Source of the DNA: Parascedosporium putredinis
Lineage: Eukaryota; Ascomycota; Sordariomycetes; Microascales; Microascaceae
Assembly (NCBI GenBank): GCA_949357655.1
Contig: CASHTG010000016.1
Span: 1,302,001 to 1,366,000 of the forward strand
DNA: 64,000 nucleotides
Reading direction: 5' to 3'
In this document: positions 49,242-61,437 of the stretch, piece after piece
How positions within the stretch are numbered: the stretch's first letter is position 1
Layout of the letters: every line of letters begins with the position of its first letter
Position numbers and translations under genes: made by a program
Notes under the pieces: generated by a model
What the model saw: only the letters and a program-made list of their open reading frames with translations
Databases searched by the model: none
Told to the model about the DNA's origin: nothing

Positions 49242-52200
49242 TGTTGGAGTTGGGGTATGCGAAACCCAATTGCCTTAGGCCCTAGAACGGGGTTGACTCT
49301 TTGGTTGTCAAATGAGGGTGACGTGAGCCTTTCCTCCAAGATCGCTACAGTGGTGGCAAAAGACGTAGTCGCCGGGGTAAGGGTACGGTCGAGAGTATGA
49401 CAGTTTCTTGGTAGGATTGTTGTGCGAGAATTGTGAGTGTGAGGGATGGATTCGCGTTCGACGGGAAATCAGTGATTGATAGCTGACGACGACGGCGAAA
49501 TTTCGAAGATGGCAAGAGAAGTTGTGTTGAAGAAAGAGGAGTCGAGGAAAGTTGGTGCCTGGACGGGGAGGAGGGAAGGCGTGCTGGAAATAACAAAAGC
49601 CAGAGAGCAAATGCGGATGCCTGGGGATCAGTGCTGGGAAGGAAGGGGCAGAGCAGCGCCTGGGAGAGTGGATCGGTACTTCCATCCAGGAGAAGGCCTG
49701 TCGCCCAATACAGCCAGGCGGTACCCCGGTGGAGAAGGGGTGATTCCATCTGGAAGGTGTCGGAAGGCCGCCCGGGGCGTGGGTTCCTTGCCAGGAAGAA
49801 AAGACAGCGAAGGCCAGTCTCTGGCCAATCAGATGCTCTTGGTGGGGTGTGCCACATGGCTGTGGGGGTGGACGCATTGAAAAAGCAGGGATTAGGCCCA
49901 TTCAAGGAGGGGGAAAGGACGCGTAAGCCTTTCTTCACAGGACGGGATTTCCATCGAGGTATTACATGAGAGTTGAGTGTACACATTCAATCCGCTCGTA
50001 CCCAGAAGTCCCTCTCTCACCACAAACTCGCCGCTTCATGCCTGACCAGAGACCAAGAGCTACCTCGGTCTGATGACGCCTACCAGCGAGGTGAGAAGTA
50101 CCTGGGCGCCGGGGCACGTCCTGTAATCGTCCAGCCCATTTGCTGATGCTCGCCGTCAACCATCCCCTTCCACATTGGCACAGAGCCATTTCGCCCATTC
50201 ATCCAGGAGGCTACAAAGTCTAGTTCGGAGATGAGTGTGCTCAAGTTTTTATTAAGGATTGATGGGATTTCATTACCAGAAAGGAGTTTTTGCTATCTAT
50301 TTTTCCCTTGTCTTTTTTTACCTCTTATTTTGCCCCTCTTTCTTTTTTCCTGTGATTTATTGCAAGAATTCCCCAAAGGGGACATCGATATCACCGTCCG
50401 AGGCAAAACCTTCCGCATCGAAGGGACAGACCACATGTACTGTGTTGTCTGGTTCTTTTCAAGCGCCTTTTGTCGTCGGTTTTGCTTTGTGCAGGCGCAG
50501 GCGGGTCTCGCTCAGCAATCCAGCAGCGCTAGCCTCAACTCCTGATGGGTGACGAGGCCGATGGCTCAGATACCTGGCAATGTTAGGTGCTGAGCACACC
50601 TCGGCCAAGCGACTTGCGTGATTCCGTTAGACTGATAGGCCTAACAGGTGCCATCTGCGGATTAGTGATTGATAACCGTGGTCTGTCCTCCCCTACACTC
50701 TGCTCCGCCCAGTTGTCGTAACTCGTATCTGTCGCGTATGACGGATTCCTCTCGGGTGGGGTGCAATACTTTTCCACAGCACGGTGATCCGTCCATCTAC
50801 TTGGATTCATTTCATTCTATCCGTCCATTCAACCCAATTCCATCCGTTTCGGCCGTAACACTATTATCTTAGAGAGAAAGTCAATGCAACGAGAACTTGG
50901 TTCGAAACATTGAACACCATATCAAGGCCAGCGCAATTCCGAGCCTGAAGGCAGTTCTGGTCGCACACCGTCACTCGAGGAAATGGAAAAGAATGAGACC
51001 AAAAACAACCCGTGCTGCGGACATTCATTCAAGAAGCAGAGGAACCATCTCAATCGAGAGACAACCCGCGCGCTGACGAGTCCTCGGGTTGTTTTTTATG
51101 CAGCTACGGAGTACATGACCGAAAAGGGCTTACGGATTCCTGGTGCGTGCCGTCCATGCCTGGGGTATGGACTTCCCAGAACTTCATAGTACACAGCCAT
51201 TGGACTGTCCGATAAACTTGAATGTGCATCAAATGTCATGTCAACCACACAAACACCCCCATCTGCGGCGACACGCGGCGTTCCAGAAGCAGAGCGCCAT
51301 GGTCTCGAAGTACAAGTACCCATCCGATTTATCGACATCGCGTTGGGGATAGCTGCTTGCATGTTCCAGTTGACGGGGTGTTTTAAGACGACAGCGGCCA
51401 TGAGAGCCAGCAATGCTGAAGATTTTTGTGAGGGTGGATGGGACGGCGCGTCATCAAGACATTGCTTTCGCTCGAATGTGACACGACTTTGACAGTTTCG
51501 ACAATGCCTGCCCCATGCCATGTCCCGCGCGGCATGGTTGCTTTATCCCCCAATACCATATTCGTACTTGCCTGATGAGTTCTCGCCGAGACCGCCAGCG
51601 CGATGCAATGCAGAGGGCTGAAAGAAAGGCGGTCATACGCAATCCAGCCAGCGATGGATAAAACGAAACTTGTCAGGGATCATGAAGCTTAACCAAGAGG
51701 AAACTTGGAGGTGAGCTAACTCGTTGATTCTCATTCTCTGAGAAGACACACAAACGGCCAAACGGGATGGCAAGGCCGCTAGCAGAACAAGTCAGTTAAT
51801 CCAAGCGGTCGGCCCTATCAAACAGGCGGGCGTAGAAGAGGCGTGGGTCATGGCTGGCCGGGAAAATAGCGCTGTTGGGTTTGACTGGACCGACTCGATT
51901 GACCCAGATTGAAGAGAGATTGATCAAGCAGCGCCGGAAAAGCCTCCAGGGCACGTCAACTGGCTCGTCCATCCAGTTGAACGCAACTAACCATCGATTA
52001 GCCCCATCTGAATGGAGTGTATGGCTGATCCGGAGAGGCCGCCGGCACGCAGTCGCCCAACAGGTGCTCTATCGTCTCCTTTCCCCACCCTCATCCGAAA
52101 GATGTCAGACAGACCCGCGCCTAAAGCAACAAGCAAGGATTGATTGATTGAGGGTATCCATGGAGCCCGCATTATGCTGCCCCTCTTCCCCTCAGACCAA

Positions 52201-55200
52201 GGTCTCTTTTTATTTTGTTTCTTATGCCACGCCCTACCAGAAGAGCCCATCACAGCGCTGAATATCCTTCGTTTCTTCGCTCAAGCACGGTTTGTACTCA
52301 CTTTCCTACTACTGCCCCACCAAGATGCCCCCAGCGTGTTTCAAAGCCCTCGGCCATTATCTCATTACTTGCTCAGGCTAGGGCTGACGCTCCACAGACC
52401 CATTCAACTCGGTCCAAGCAGTGACTGCTCCCTTCAGAGTACCCACGCCAGTCTCAGGGGATGCTGCCCTCCACTTTTCCGGCGGTCACTCACTAAAATT
52501 AGTAGACTCGGCCAAGGCGTGCCTCTCACGATAACTTCAGTAGAGTGTGTATTAATAGCTTAGACTCAACTTTGAACTGTGCCCGAAGCGGTACTTGGCT
52601 AGTGCCAGCGCAATCGTGGAATTCGCCCCTCATAAAGTCCCACCTCCTTAAGAAAAACAGATACCTCAGGCTTTGATCCAGTGATCAGTCCAATCCCGCA
52701 GTCAGGTCAACATGACAGTGAATGGGACCGGCGGTGGGGATGGTGGACGTTAGTGTCCACCGCAAGGGCCGAGAATCCCATATCCGGGACACGGGGCACC
52801 TCAAAACAGAGAGTTAAGACTTGAACCAGTTTCGACTCAATCTATCGATGCGTTCCCCTGAGGCAAAATGGAAACTATACAGATTGACCTCAGCCAATCT
52901 GTGGAGTCTGGAGGTCGATCACAAAGAGAGCCAGGCGCCAGGGAGAGAAAGGCAGTAGAGGTGTACCCGAAGATCACCCACTCCGGCTGGAGGGAAATTC
53001 GACTCAACTCTGTCAGGGATCGTCGGGAAGACCAATATTTCAAATCAAGCTTGATAATATTAATCCCGTTGATGGCACAGTGAGTCTCGTGTTCCACACG
53101 ACCACAGGGTTTTCTTTGCACAGCCACTGGTGGTGATTTCCCGCCCCTTTTCGGTCTCTGCTGTTTTGTTTTTTGTTATCTCTCCCAGGGTCGAAACAGA
53201 TGGTCCGGACTTGGAGTGCATGATCTTCCAACGGATTTGCGCATCACACCGATGGGCTACCAAGTAGAGGGTTCTAGAAGCCATTGACGACACTAGGTGG
53301 GATGGCCTTTGCCACTCGATCCGAGGATGAACCGGCCGCAACCTTGATGCTGGGCAGAGAGGCAAAAGCATTTGCGCAGGCCAGCACAGCCCTCACAAGA
53401 ATATTGGAAAGAAAGAAAAAAATATTCACAAATCAAATTAGGCTCTCTGATCATTGCCCTAATGGATCTGTTTCCATCACAACGGGCAACTCAGCCTGGC
53501 ATCAACATTGCTGAAGCTCAGCCATGCGCCATGACATCGCCTCAGTGCTGACAAGCGGCGGGATCGTGAACCAAAAAGAAATCCCCGAACCTGGTGTCCT
53601 GTGCACGCCAGAAGGGGCAGGGGACAACAGGGGAGGAAAAAAGGGAATCGGGGAAAAAGCCACACAGAGTCTACGCATGAAGCCACACTCTGCCCCGTCA
53701 ACTCCCCTTTCCAATCTGGCTTTTCCGAGAATCAAATCACTGTCAAAATGAGCCAGAAGGCAGAAAGGGGACAGCAAGCAAGCATTGAAGAGATGGATCC
53801 ATCCATAGATGCTGGATACTTCGGTGTGGGTCTGTCATCCACTATTCCCGCTTTGGACCTCGCTCTTCGGGGTTTTGCTTATTGCCTGCTCTCGCTCTCG
53901 CCCTATCGCCGCGCAGGTTCAGGCGGGGGCCGGCTTTAAAGGAATGTGAGATGATCGGGCCCTCGGGTATTTGCTCACAACCGTGCTGTGCGCTAACGAA
54001 CTTACCAAAAGCGATGCTTTTCTCCGGCCCCGACGCCTGAGCTCGCATCGGATTACTTTTTTAGAGCTCTGTATAGGTAAAGCTCAGGTCACAAGGCGAG
54101 GTAAGCTGGGCTGCACCTTGCGTACAAAGCTCATGACTGGGAGCTTTTACTCAGAAAAGTGCGTGGCAGAGGGTCGCAAAATGCCCTCGGAATACACCAT
54201 CTGTCGGCTTCCACACTTCTTGTTGTACCGGGGTAGGATGAGACCAAAAGCATTGTATCTTTGATGGGAGGATCGCATCACAGTCCCCAAAAGGCCTCGC
54301 GATCTATCAACTTGAGATTTTTCCCTCTCCCTTGAGGACCGGAAAAATAGGTTAATTCTGGCCTGGGAGGGGGTCCCTTTAAGTGCGGTTGGCGGTCTTC
54401 TCGTTTTCTCTCGCCATATGTTGCCTGGTTGCCTCTTGCAGTCCTGCAAGGGACGAGAGGTCGTCGTGAATCGCTCGCCGGGAATTTCAAGATTAGTGAA
54501 GTTTTCTATTGATTGAAGAGGGGTACAGAGAGATCTTCGTTCGCTCGTTTATCTTTTCTGGCAAAAGCTTGACACTCTTTGGTTTACCGGGACGTCGCCC
54601 TCCGGTGACCGAGCCCTGCCTTTCCGGGATTCTGTGTACTCAACATTGAACCCCAAGATGTAAGATGTCTCTCCTCCTTGGTTTTTCTAACTTTGCCCCC
54701 TCGCTCGTCGCCCTTCGTTCCCCACATTCTCACACTACCCGGAGAACCATCATATAATGGCATTGTCGATTGGCATTTCATCCGAACATATCAATCTGTT
54801 CGAGTGCCTTTGGACTTAGCCGTGATCGCTGGTTCAGCGCGGTGCCCTTAGCCGAGCATATCCTCTCCTCATCTCTCTACCGGCCAGGAAATAGGGAACC
54901 TGTGGTCTGGAGCCACCGATATGTCCACATCCCTCTCTCCAAAGTGCCTTGTCCTTTCCCTCTACGTGTGTGTCGAGGCCGACGACTGAAGAGAAAATAA
55001 GGAAGAAAAGGTCCGCTGTTTTCTTATTATGTCCAGGCCATTTTTTATCATCTCCCGCGCTTCGCTCTCTTGCCTTGCCAATCAGGGCTTCTCAAGACAC
55101 AGAAGAGCGATATTGACGCTGTGGGGTCCATTTATCTGCGGCATCTGAGCGATATAAACAACGTTCACCCCATTCGACGTCGGCCGCCATCTAAAGCGAA

Positions 55201-57384
55201 GAGACGTGAAAAACAAAGATCGGCCTGGTCAAATACCGGCATAGTCAACTACAGTACGATGTAGAACTTTTGCAGATGCATTTGATCGCACTAATCCTCC
55301 CCGCTCTCATCCTAGAGGATGCAAAGCAAATCGCGATGCGCCCGCTCTACATCGCTTGTTTGTTATAAATTCTTTAAGTCGAATTCTGCCAACCACATAG
55401 CTGCGGGCCATGGGCACTCACTCTGATACCCTGCGAGGGCACACACCAACACGAGACCAGCATGGCGGTTCAACTTCTGCTCTCGTATGCATGGGCTATC
55501 TGCGAGTAGGTGGCGATTGCTTTAGACTGGTAAAACTGACGAGAAGTGGGTTAAAGTGGCGTGAAGACGGCGCGCGGGGCTAACCAGTCCCCGGTTGGCC
55601 TCTTTCGTGACACCAAGAGGAAGAGGGCTGGATTACCTGTTGGTCCTTCAAGAGGCGAGTGTAGTGATGACATGCGCGACGACCACAGCCAGGGTGCCCT
55701 CCCTCCTTTTTCTCACATTACTTACACCGCGCCCACGGATTCCGCCAATTTTCGGAGGAATGCCCACGATGGCGATTGGGAAATCATGCCCGAGCCCGTC
55801 ACCCTTGCGCTGGCTCACTCGATCTGCGATCCTGATCCGTGGGGAAAACGGAAATCTTCATGCGTCCCATGTGTCACCAGGGGGTTGACATTGGAGGTTT
55901 ACTTTCGTAGCGGCATCCACGTACAAGGCTAGCGGTTATGACGGCCCATGCTGGTAACAGATGATGGGTCCTCCCTCTTTTCAATAGTTTGCACTCTCTT
56001 CAAGTAGGATGCTCCTTTCGCTACCTCGAACTTGACTTGACACCTCGCGTCAAGAGCTGACATGTGGACGATGTGCGCAAGTTTTTATGCGTGCAACGTA
56101 CACGCACGCTTGTGTGACCTCCCCCGCCTGCCCCCGAACCTCTTTTCTTCTAACAAGAGAAGAAAGAGAGGGAATAGGAGACATGGTCCCTAGATGTCTT
56201 CCACTTCCTATTGTCCGAAGTGGGGAGCCGAGAAAAAGATAGGTCGCAGCTCAGAGGTGAGACTAAAGGAAGCCTCACGACGCGTCCGATCCAAATGCCC
56301 TCAAACTCTTACTTTTCTCACCTTTCTTTTTGCGCATGAACTGGGGAGGGCAGGGATCTTTTGACTCTTTTGACACTTTTGACCTCCCCATGGAAGTTCT
56401 AGACCACGATGAAGCAAGTCGTGACACCATAGAAACAGGCCACTTGCATTGCTATTCTCTCTCTTCACCTCCCCCGCATTTTCTCTAACAATTGGCTACG
56501 CCCCGGCGCTCAGCGGCCCCCGTGCCCCGGTCGTTTCAGTGTTGCGTGGGTCTGTGGGTGAATCTCCTATCGGGGCTTTTTCCCTCTCTCCTTTCGCCTC
56601 ATTCCCTTACTCCTATTTTTGGATCATTGCATGTCACATCCCCTTGCGCTTGAAGACAAGACCAAAAGAAAGAAATTTGGTACTGTGCCTTCCCGCCAGA
56701 TGAGCGGACCCTGGCAAGGAGGCTCAAAGGGTTCGGCGCGGCTTGGGCCTCACGACGCAAACTTGAAGTGTCTTCGTTATCCTTGGGGCCCACTTCGTAG
56801 CCGTGGTCAAGTGTGAAGGATGCCAATGCGAGACCCGGTCCCTGGCCCGAAGAGAATTGAAGAAACAGAAAAAGGAGAAGGGCCCCTCAGAAAGGCCAGG
56901 AGGCCGCCTCGCGAAAGGGCGAGCTGAGCAAGCTGTCGTCTTTTTGACACCATCAATGCCTCTCCGGTTCACGACCGTCCTCCGCCTTATCGATCCATGA
57001 AGCGCTGGTAGGATCGAGGTTTCCGGAGTGGGGGCGGGGGCGACGAGGAGGGCCAGGACCCTTTGCATCGATTGGAAGGGCCTAAGACGATGGTATCCGT
57101 CTGTCCATGGCGCTGTGCGGCGGCGTGCGACTCACCTTGCCGGATCCCCTCAATCCTACCGAAGCCAGAAGAAGAAGAAGAAAAAAATACCAGCTCCACG
57201 AAGAGGGGGAATCACAAAACGAAAAACCATGGGCGGTTGGCAGAAATCTCCATGAATAGCACTCTCACGCATGCGTAATCGACTTCATCACCCCTTGAAT
57301 TCTTTGCTGTCCGCATCCATTCCTGAGACGTGATTGATACTCGTGCAATCGACGACGACGTGGACACACCCACGTTCCGCATCC
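49242..57384. other. 8-kb gene desert
   Basis: I find no frame with family motifs or a believable exon structure on either strand. The left end is the bZIP promoter and the right end that of the transporter. Copies of the ATGGATCCATCCATAGATG-like motif occur near 50786-50830 and 53791-53815. Confidence 0.45.
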
Positions 57385-59150
57385 ATGGCCACGACCACGA
57401 CAACCACGAGCGCGACGGGCATCGAGCTCAGCACCCGTCCCACCCTCACCCACGTCCACCTCCCCCACCCCGGCGCGGTCCCGCCGCCGCTTCCGCCGCA
57501 AACCCCGCCTCTTCCGACCCAGTCCTCGCCGCCTCTCACGCCGCCGACCTCACCGTTCCCGACGGCGGCTACGGCTGGGTCGTGGTGGGCGCCTGCGCCG
57601 TCGTCGTGTGGTGGGCCATCGGCACCTGCTACAGCTGGGGCGTCATGCAGGAGGCCCTCGTCGCCGACGGCCTCTCCTCGCCCGCCGTGCTCTCGTTTAT
57701 CGGAGGGCTCGACGCCGCCCTCATCTCTGCTCTGGCCATTATCAACTCGAGGTTCATCCGCGGCGTGGGCGTGCGTGCGAGCTGCATGCTTGGCGTCGGG
57801 CTCATGGGGGCGAGCGAGATCTTGAGTGGGTTCGCGGTCAAGAATTTGGGCGCGCTGTTTTTCACGTCGGGGGTGCTCATGGGCTTGGGGATCAGGTAAG
57901 TCTGCTTCTCTTCCTGTGCTGTTCCTCCTCTCCAACCCTCTCTGGCTGTATGGGGACGGATGGTTCCCGTGTCTTGCGCCAGTCCTTTGTGTGTTATTCA
58001 ATAATAAAGGGTGAGATGTTAACTTTTTCTCTATTTCTCCGTAGCATCTGCTTCATGGTCGTCTCCGTCACTCCGGCCCAGTACTTTAGCACCAAGCGCG
58101 GCTTCGCTAATGGCCTCGTCTTTGCTGGCGGCGGCTTCGGCGGCGCTGCCATCAGCGTGAGCCTTGACGCCCTCATCCAAAAGCTCGGCACCGCTTGGGC
58201 TTATCGAATACTCGGCCTTACTACCCTCGCTACTGGCCTTCCTGCCGCTTGGCTGATCAAGGAAAGGCCCGGTGCGGCACCACGGAACCCCGGATTCATA
58301 GAATGGTAACAAAAACAATCCATCTCACCCCTAACTGTTAATCCTGTGCGTCCACGCCTTGCCAACACTCTGCTAATCGTTTTTCCTCTTTTTCTTTCCA
58401 TCTTGTTTTAGGCGCCTTTTCAAGTCCTTTACCTTCGTCGTCATCTTCTTCGCCAGCGCTATTGGCACTTTCCCCTCTTCGTGCCCCCTTCTTCCTCCCC
58501 CTCTACACAAAGTCACTCGGATTCTCCACCAGCGTTGGGGCCGCCCTCGTTGCCGGCTTCAACCTCGCCCTGCCGCCGGCCGTATTGCCTGCGGTCTACT
58601 CTGCGACCGCGTTGGCGCCCTCAATACCCTCTTTCTCTCGCTCGCACTCACGGCTGTCAGCATGCTCGCTATATGGCCCGCTTCCACCACCCTGGGCCCT
58701 CTTGTGCTGTTCGTCGTCGTCAACGGCATCTCCAACGGAGGTTTCTTCTCTACTATGCCTACTGTCGTTGGGAACGTCTTTGGGAGCGCGAGAGTGGCGG
58801 TCGCTATGAGCATGGTTGTCACGGGTTGGGCTGGCGGGTACCTCATGGTGAGTTGCTTTCTTCCTTTATCATCTCTATCCCTTGTTCATTGTGTTCCTCT
58901 CCTTGGCTGTGCATAATGCTACCTCATCGTATGACGTTCTTTGGCACCGTATCTGTGCTAACAATAAATGGCGTCGCTGCAGGGTGCACCAATCGCGGGT
59001 TACATACTCAAGGCCCACGGCGGGGCGGATGGTGGCTTGCGCGCGTTCCGTCCGGCAATGTTCTACGCTGGATCTTTGGCGGTGCTCTCGGCGGCTTTGG
59101 TGGCACTCGTGCGTCTTCGCAAAGATAAATCTTTGCTCGCGAGATTGTAA
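57385..59150 (+). CDS. MFS monocarboxylate transporter-like (SLC16/MCT type)
   Basis: This is a predicted 12-helix plasma-membrane permease of about 459 residues. A Pro/Thr-rich cytosolic N-terminus leads to the family signature TVPDGGYGWVVVGACAVVV at helix 1. Later motifs include TKRGFANGLVFAGGGFGGAA and LGPLVLFVVVNGISNGGFFS. Exons are 57385-57895, 58045-58305, 58412-58847 and 58983-59150, all with GT/AG ends and matching phases. I chose ATG 57385 (context ATCCATGGCC). One missing base lies in the proline-rich part of exon 1 (about 57465-57500), and three lie in exon 3 (near 58470, 58487 and 58570). With four restored the gene is 1380 nt. The substrate cannot be told from sequence; the fungal family includes carboxylate and riboflavin carriers. 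Confidence 0.87.
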
Positions 59151-59427
59151 AGCGTGATGGAGATACCACAGATGTCCGGGATGGGAAGATGCGTATCGCG
59201 CCGCGATCGACTGTAGCAGAACGGTACGAGCGAGCCTTCATCGTGTCATATATCAATCTAATCTTAGCCGTAGTCAATAACCCTGCTATTAGGGAAAAGG
59301 TACAGAGTCTAGAGTTTCAGAAGTCTATTGATATATCATCTATTGCTCTTCAAGGCGACTTGCGATAGATGTAACTACGCAATGGGCGTGAAGAAATGTA
59401 TGCTTGCCCGTGATCCTAACGGGGCAG

Positions 59428-60298
59428 TCACTTAGATCGTACCCAATTAGGCCAAAATCGATAGTAAAACGGAAGGCAGACGAGCCCCAGTCCAACACAA
59501 ACTGCAGATGCCAAGACTTGGAACCCGGTCCAAAAAGCGGCGCCAAACCCCAGGGAGATGAACCTTAGCGAGTCCCGGACTTGGTAGTAGTCTTGCTGGC
59601 GCTCAATAAAGTATAGCCGTCCCCCAGGCGACGATGAGGATGACCACGAGGACGACGAAACAGAGGATGAAGATGTACGCACGCCCTTTGGCTGCCATTG
59701 CCCTAGAGTCAGATGGTCTGCGAATTCCTCCTTTGGCAGCGAGCGCGAGTCAACGGCTCGAAGCGTCAAGACTGTGACGAGGCGGACGGGGGCGTTGTAA
59801 AAGGGAATAAACCAAACGGCAAAATTTTGGACGAGGTTTACGTAGAGAAGCCCAGAGGCCTTGTCAAATGCTATGAGAGAGCAAAACGGAAAAAACAACG
59901 CATCGTTTTAGCTTCAAGGCCAACCGAACCTCTTAGATGGGCAGCAACTATAACAGTGGGAAACGTACAGCAGGAATCCACTCGAAATCAATCCGCGGGC
60001 TCAAGATCCGATACCAGCGGTAAATCATGAGCACCAACCACCGGGAATCCAAAGTAGCAGATCCGGGAATGGAGAGGCCGGCAAAGGGCGGTACCCGGCA
60101 AAAGGGGTGCTCGAAGGCGGCGTCGGCAACGAAGTACTTGGCTACCGTGGCCGTCTGCTCGGCGAGGCTGCCGCGGCAGAGGCCGTGCAGGACGTGATGG
60201 ATATCGGTTTCTGCAGGGTTGGCTTGGCGTAAGCCGGACGGGAAAGCAAAAGTTGGCGCTTCTTCCAAGTTTTAGTAATGCTTACCTGGATTTTCCAT
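59428..60298 (-). CDS. SigF-like NTF2-fold protein with C-terminal membrane segment
   Basis: This protein of about 232 residues resembles fungal proteins with a SigF-like NTF2 domain (a small cone-shaped fold, not a real sigma factor). It starts with a 13-nt first exon (60286-60298, MENP plus one base), then exon 2 (59969-60210) and exon 3 (59428-59870). The fold region contains DIHHVLHGLCRGSLAEQTAT, FEHPFCRVPPF and RWYRILSPRIDFEWIPA, followed by LYVNLVQNFAVWFIPFYNAP. A Ser-rich loop precedes LYFIERQQDYYQVRDSLRF and a hydrophobic C-terminal segment (TGFQVLASAVCVGLGLVC). A one-base phase mismatch at the exon 2/3 junction fits a missing G before the donor at 59968. Biochemical function is unknown. 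Confidence 0.72.
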
Positions 60299-61038
60299 TT
60301 TACTGAAATGGGGAGATGAAGCGGGAGGGAGAAGGAAGATCTCAAGTGAGACCTCGAGCGAGATGGATGTGTCCGAAGACCCAAGGTTGGCTGTCCAAAC
60401 TAATTGATGTTGGGTCAACCTAAGAACATGTGATGGATACTAAGTCCTTCTCGAGAAAAACGTTTTTGTTACATGTAGTCAATGGCTCGCTGCATTAGAG
60501 CTATAGGGTTGCTTCTAACAAAGACAGTTGGTGAACTTCGTCAACAGAATGACGTCACGGATCAGGGGTCTTGATGCCAACGTTTGAGGAGTTTGCAGCA
60601 TCAAGCAAAAGTTACACGTCGGCAACAACACATTGATTTGTGGGCTCACGGGTTTCGTAAAAAGCCCCCGTCTGCAAATCGTAGATGATGAGCCGTAGAT
60701 GAAGTACGTTGTCAGCCGAGATATCACGGTGTGAATGATGGACTTGAAAAGCGAGGACGAAACGAATTAGTACTTCTATTTGACTATAGTTAAGATCTAA
60801 TGGATGCAAGTTGCAAAATGAGTCCATCGTATCGAGCTCTGGATGGATAGACTCTAATCTAAACCCATGAACTAATCCGTCGTCTAGTTTTCTGATACCC
60901 TCTACCCCTTACTTCTCCTCCTAGATATGATATGGTCGAGATTCTAGGCGTACGCTATCATTGTCGTTCAGACTGAGATGGCGCAAGAAGGAACAAGACC
61001 CTCTCAGGCACTGCAGGCTACTGAAAGTATCCATCTTC
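60299..61038. other. Intergenic region, no supported gene
   Basis: A 71-codon open frame at 60612-60827 on the minus strand has no family motif or confirmed splice partner. I do not annotate it. The region otherwise shows nothing. Confidence 0.4.
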
Positions 61039-61437
61039 TTAACAGTCGTAGGAGTAGGACAGGAGACCGAGTCCGAAGAAAACGCACTGGTTGAGTCCAA
61101 CAGTGGTTGCCTGCTTGCTGCAGTTGGAGTCGGTGTACACGGTGACTATTGTGTTTTAAAGGGACCAAATGTTAGCTTCAACTACCCCCAAGTCATAATC
61201 TTCGCTCTGAGTTTCTCAGTCTATATCTTCCTCCCCGGGTTCTCACTTACAGCTGCAGCCAGCATCAACCTGGGTAGCCTTGGCGCTCTTGATGCCTCCG
61301 AGCTGTCGGCAGGCACCGTTACCAGCAGGGCTCTGGAAACTGCACGAGCCGTCGCAACGCTCGGTGTTGCAAAACAGGATCTGCCCAGCGGAGGCGAGTC
61401 CGGCAAGGAGAGGGACGATGGTCAAGGCGAACTTCAT
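61039..61437 (-). CDS. Small secreted cysteine-rich protein, candidate effector
   Basis: This 97-residue protein has a classic signal peptide (MKFALTIVPLLAGLASAGQ) with likely cleavage after ASA. The mature part of about 79 residues has eight cysteines: CNTERC and a nearby C, GAC, AGC, SNC, NQC and a final C as the last residue. Exon 1 is 61251-61437. A canonical GTAAGT donor and TAG acceptor remove 61146-61250. Exon 2 is 61039-61145. The spliced frame is 294 nt with no break, and joins GCS to FTVYTDSNCSK. Even cysteine number, small size and secretion fit a disulphide-stabilised apoplastic protein, as in fungal effectors or secreted defence proteins. I do not recognise a named family, and no toxic activity is implied. 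Confidence 0.78.

Noticed and set aside
60612..60827. 71-codon minus-strand frame (DNVLHLRLIIYDLQTG)
   Set aside because: Looks somewhat protein-like but has no family match, no clear promoter and no confirmed exon partner.
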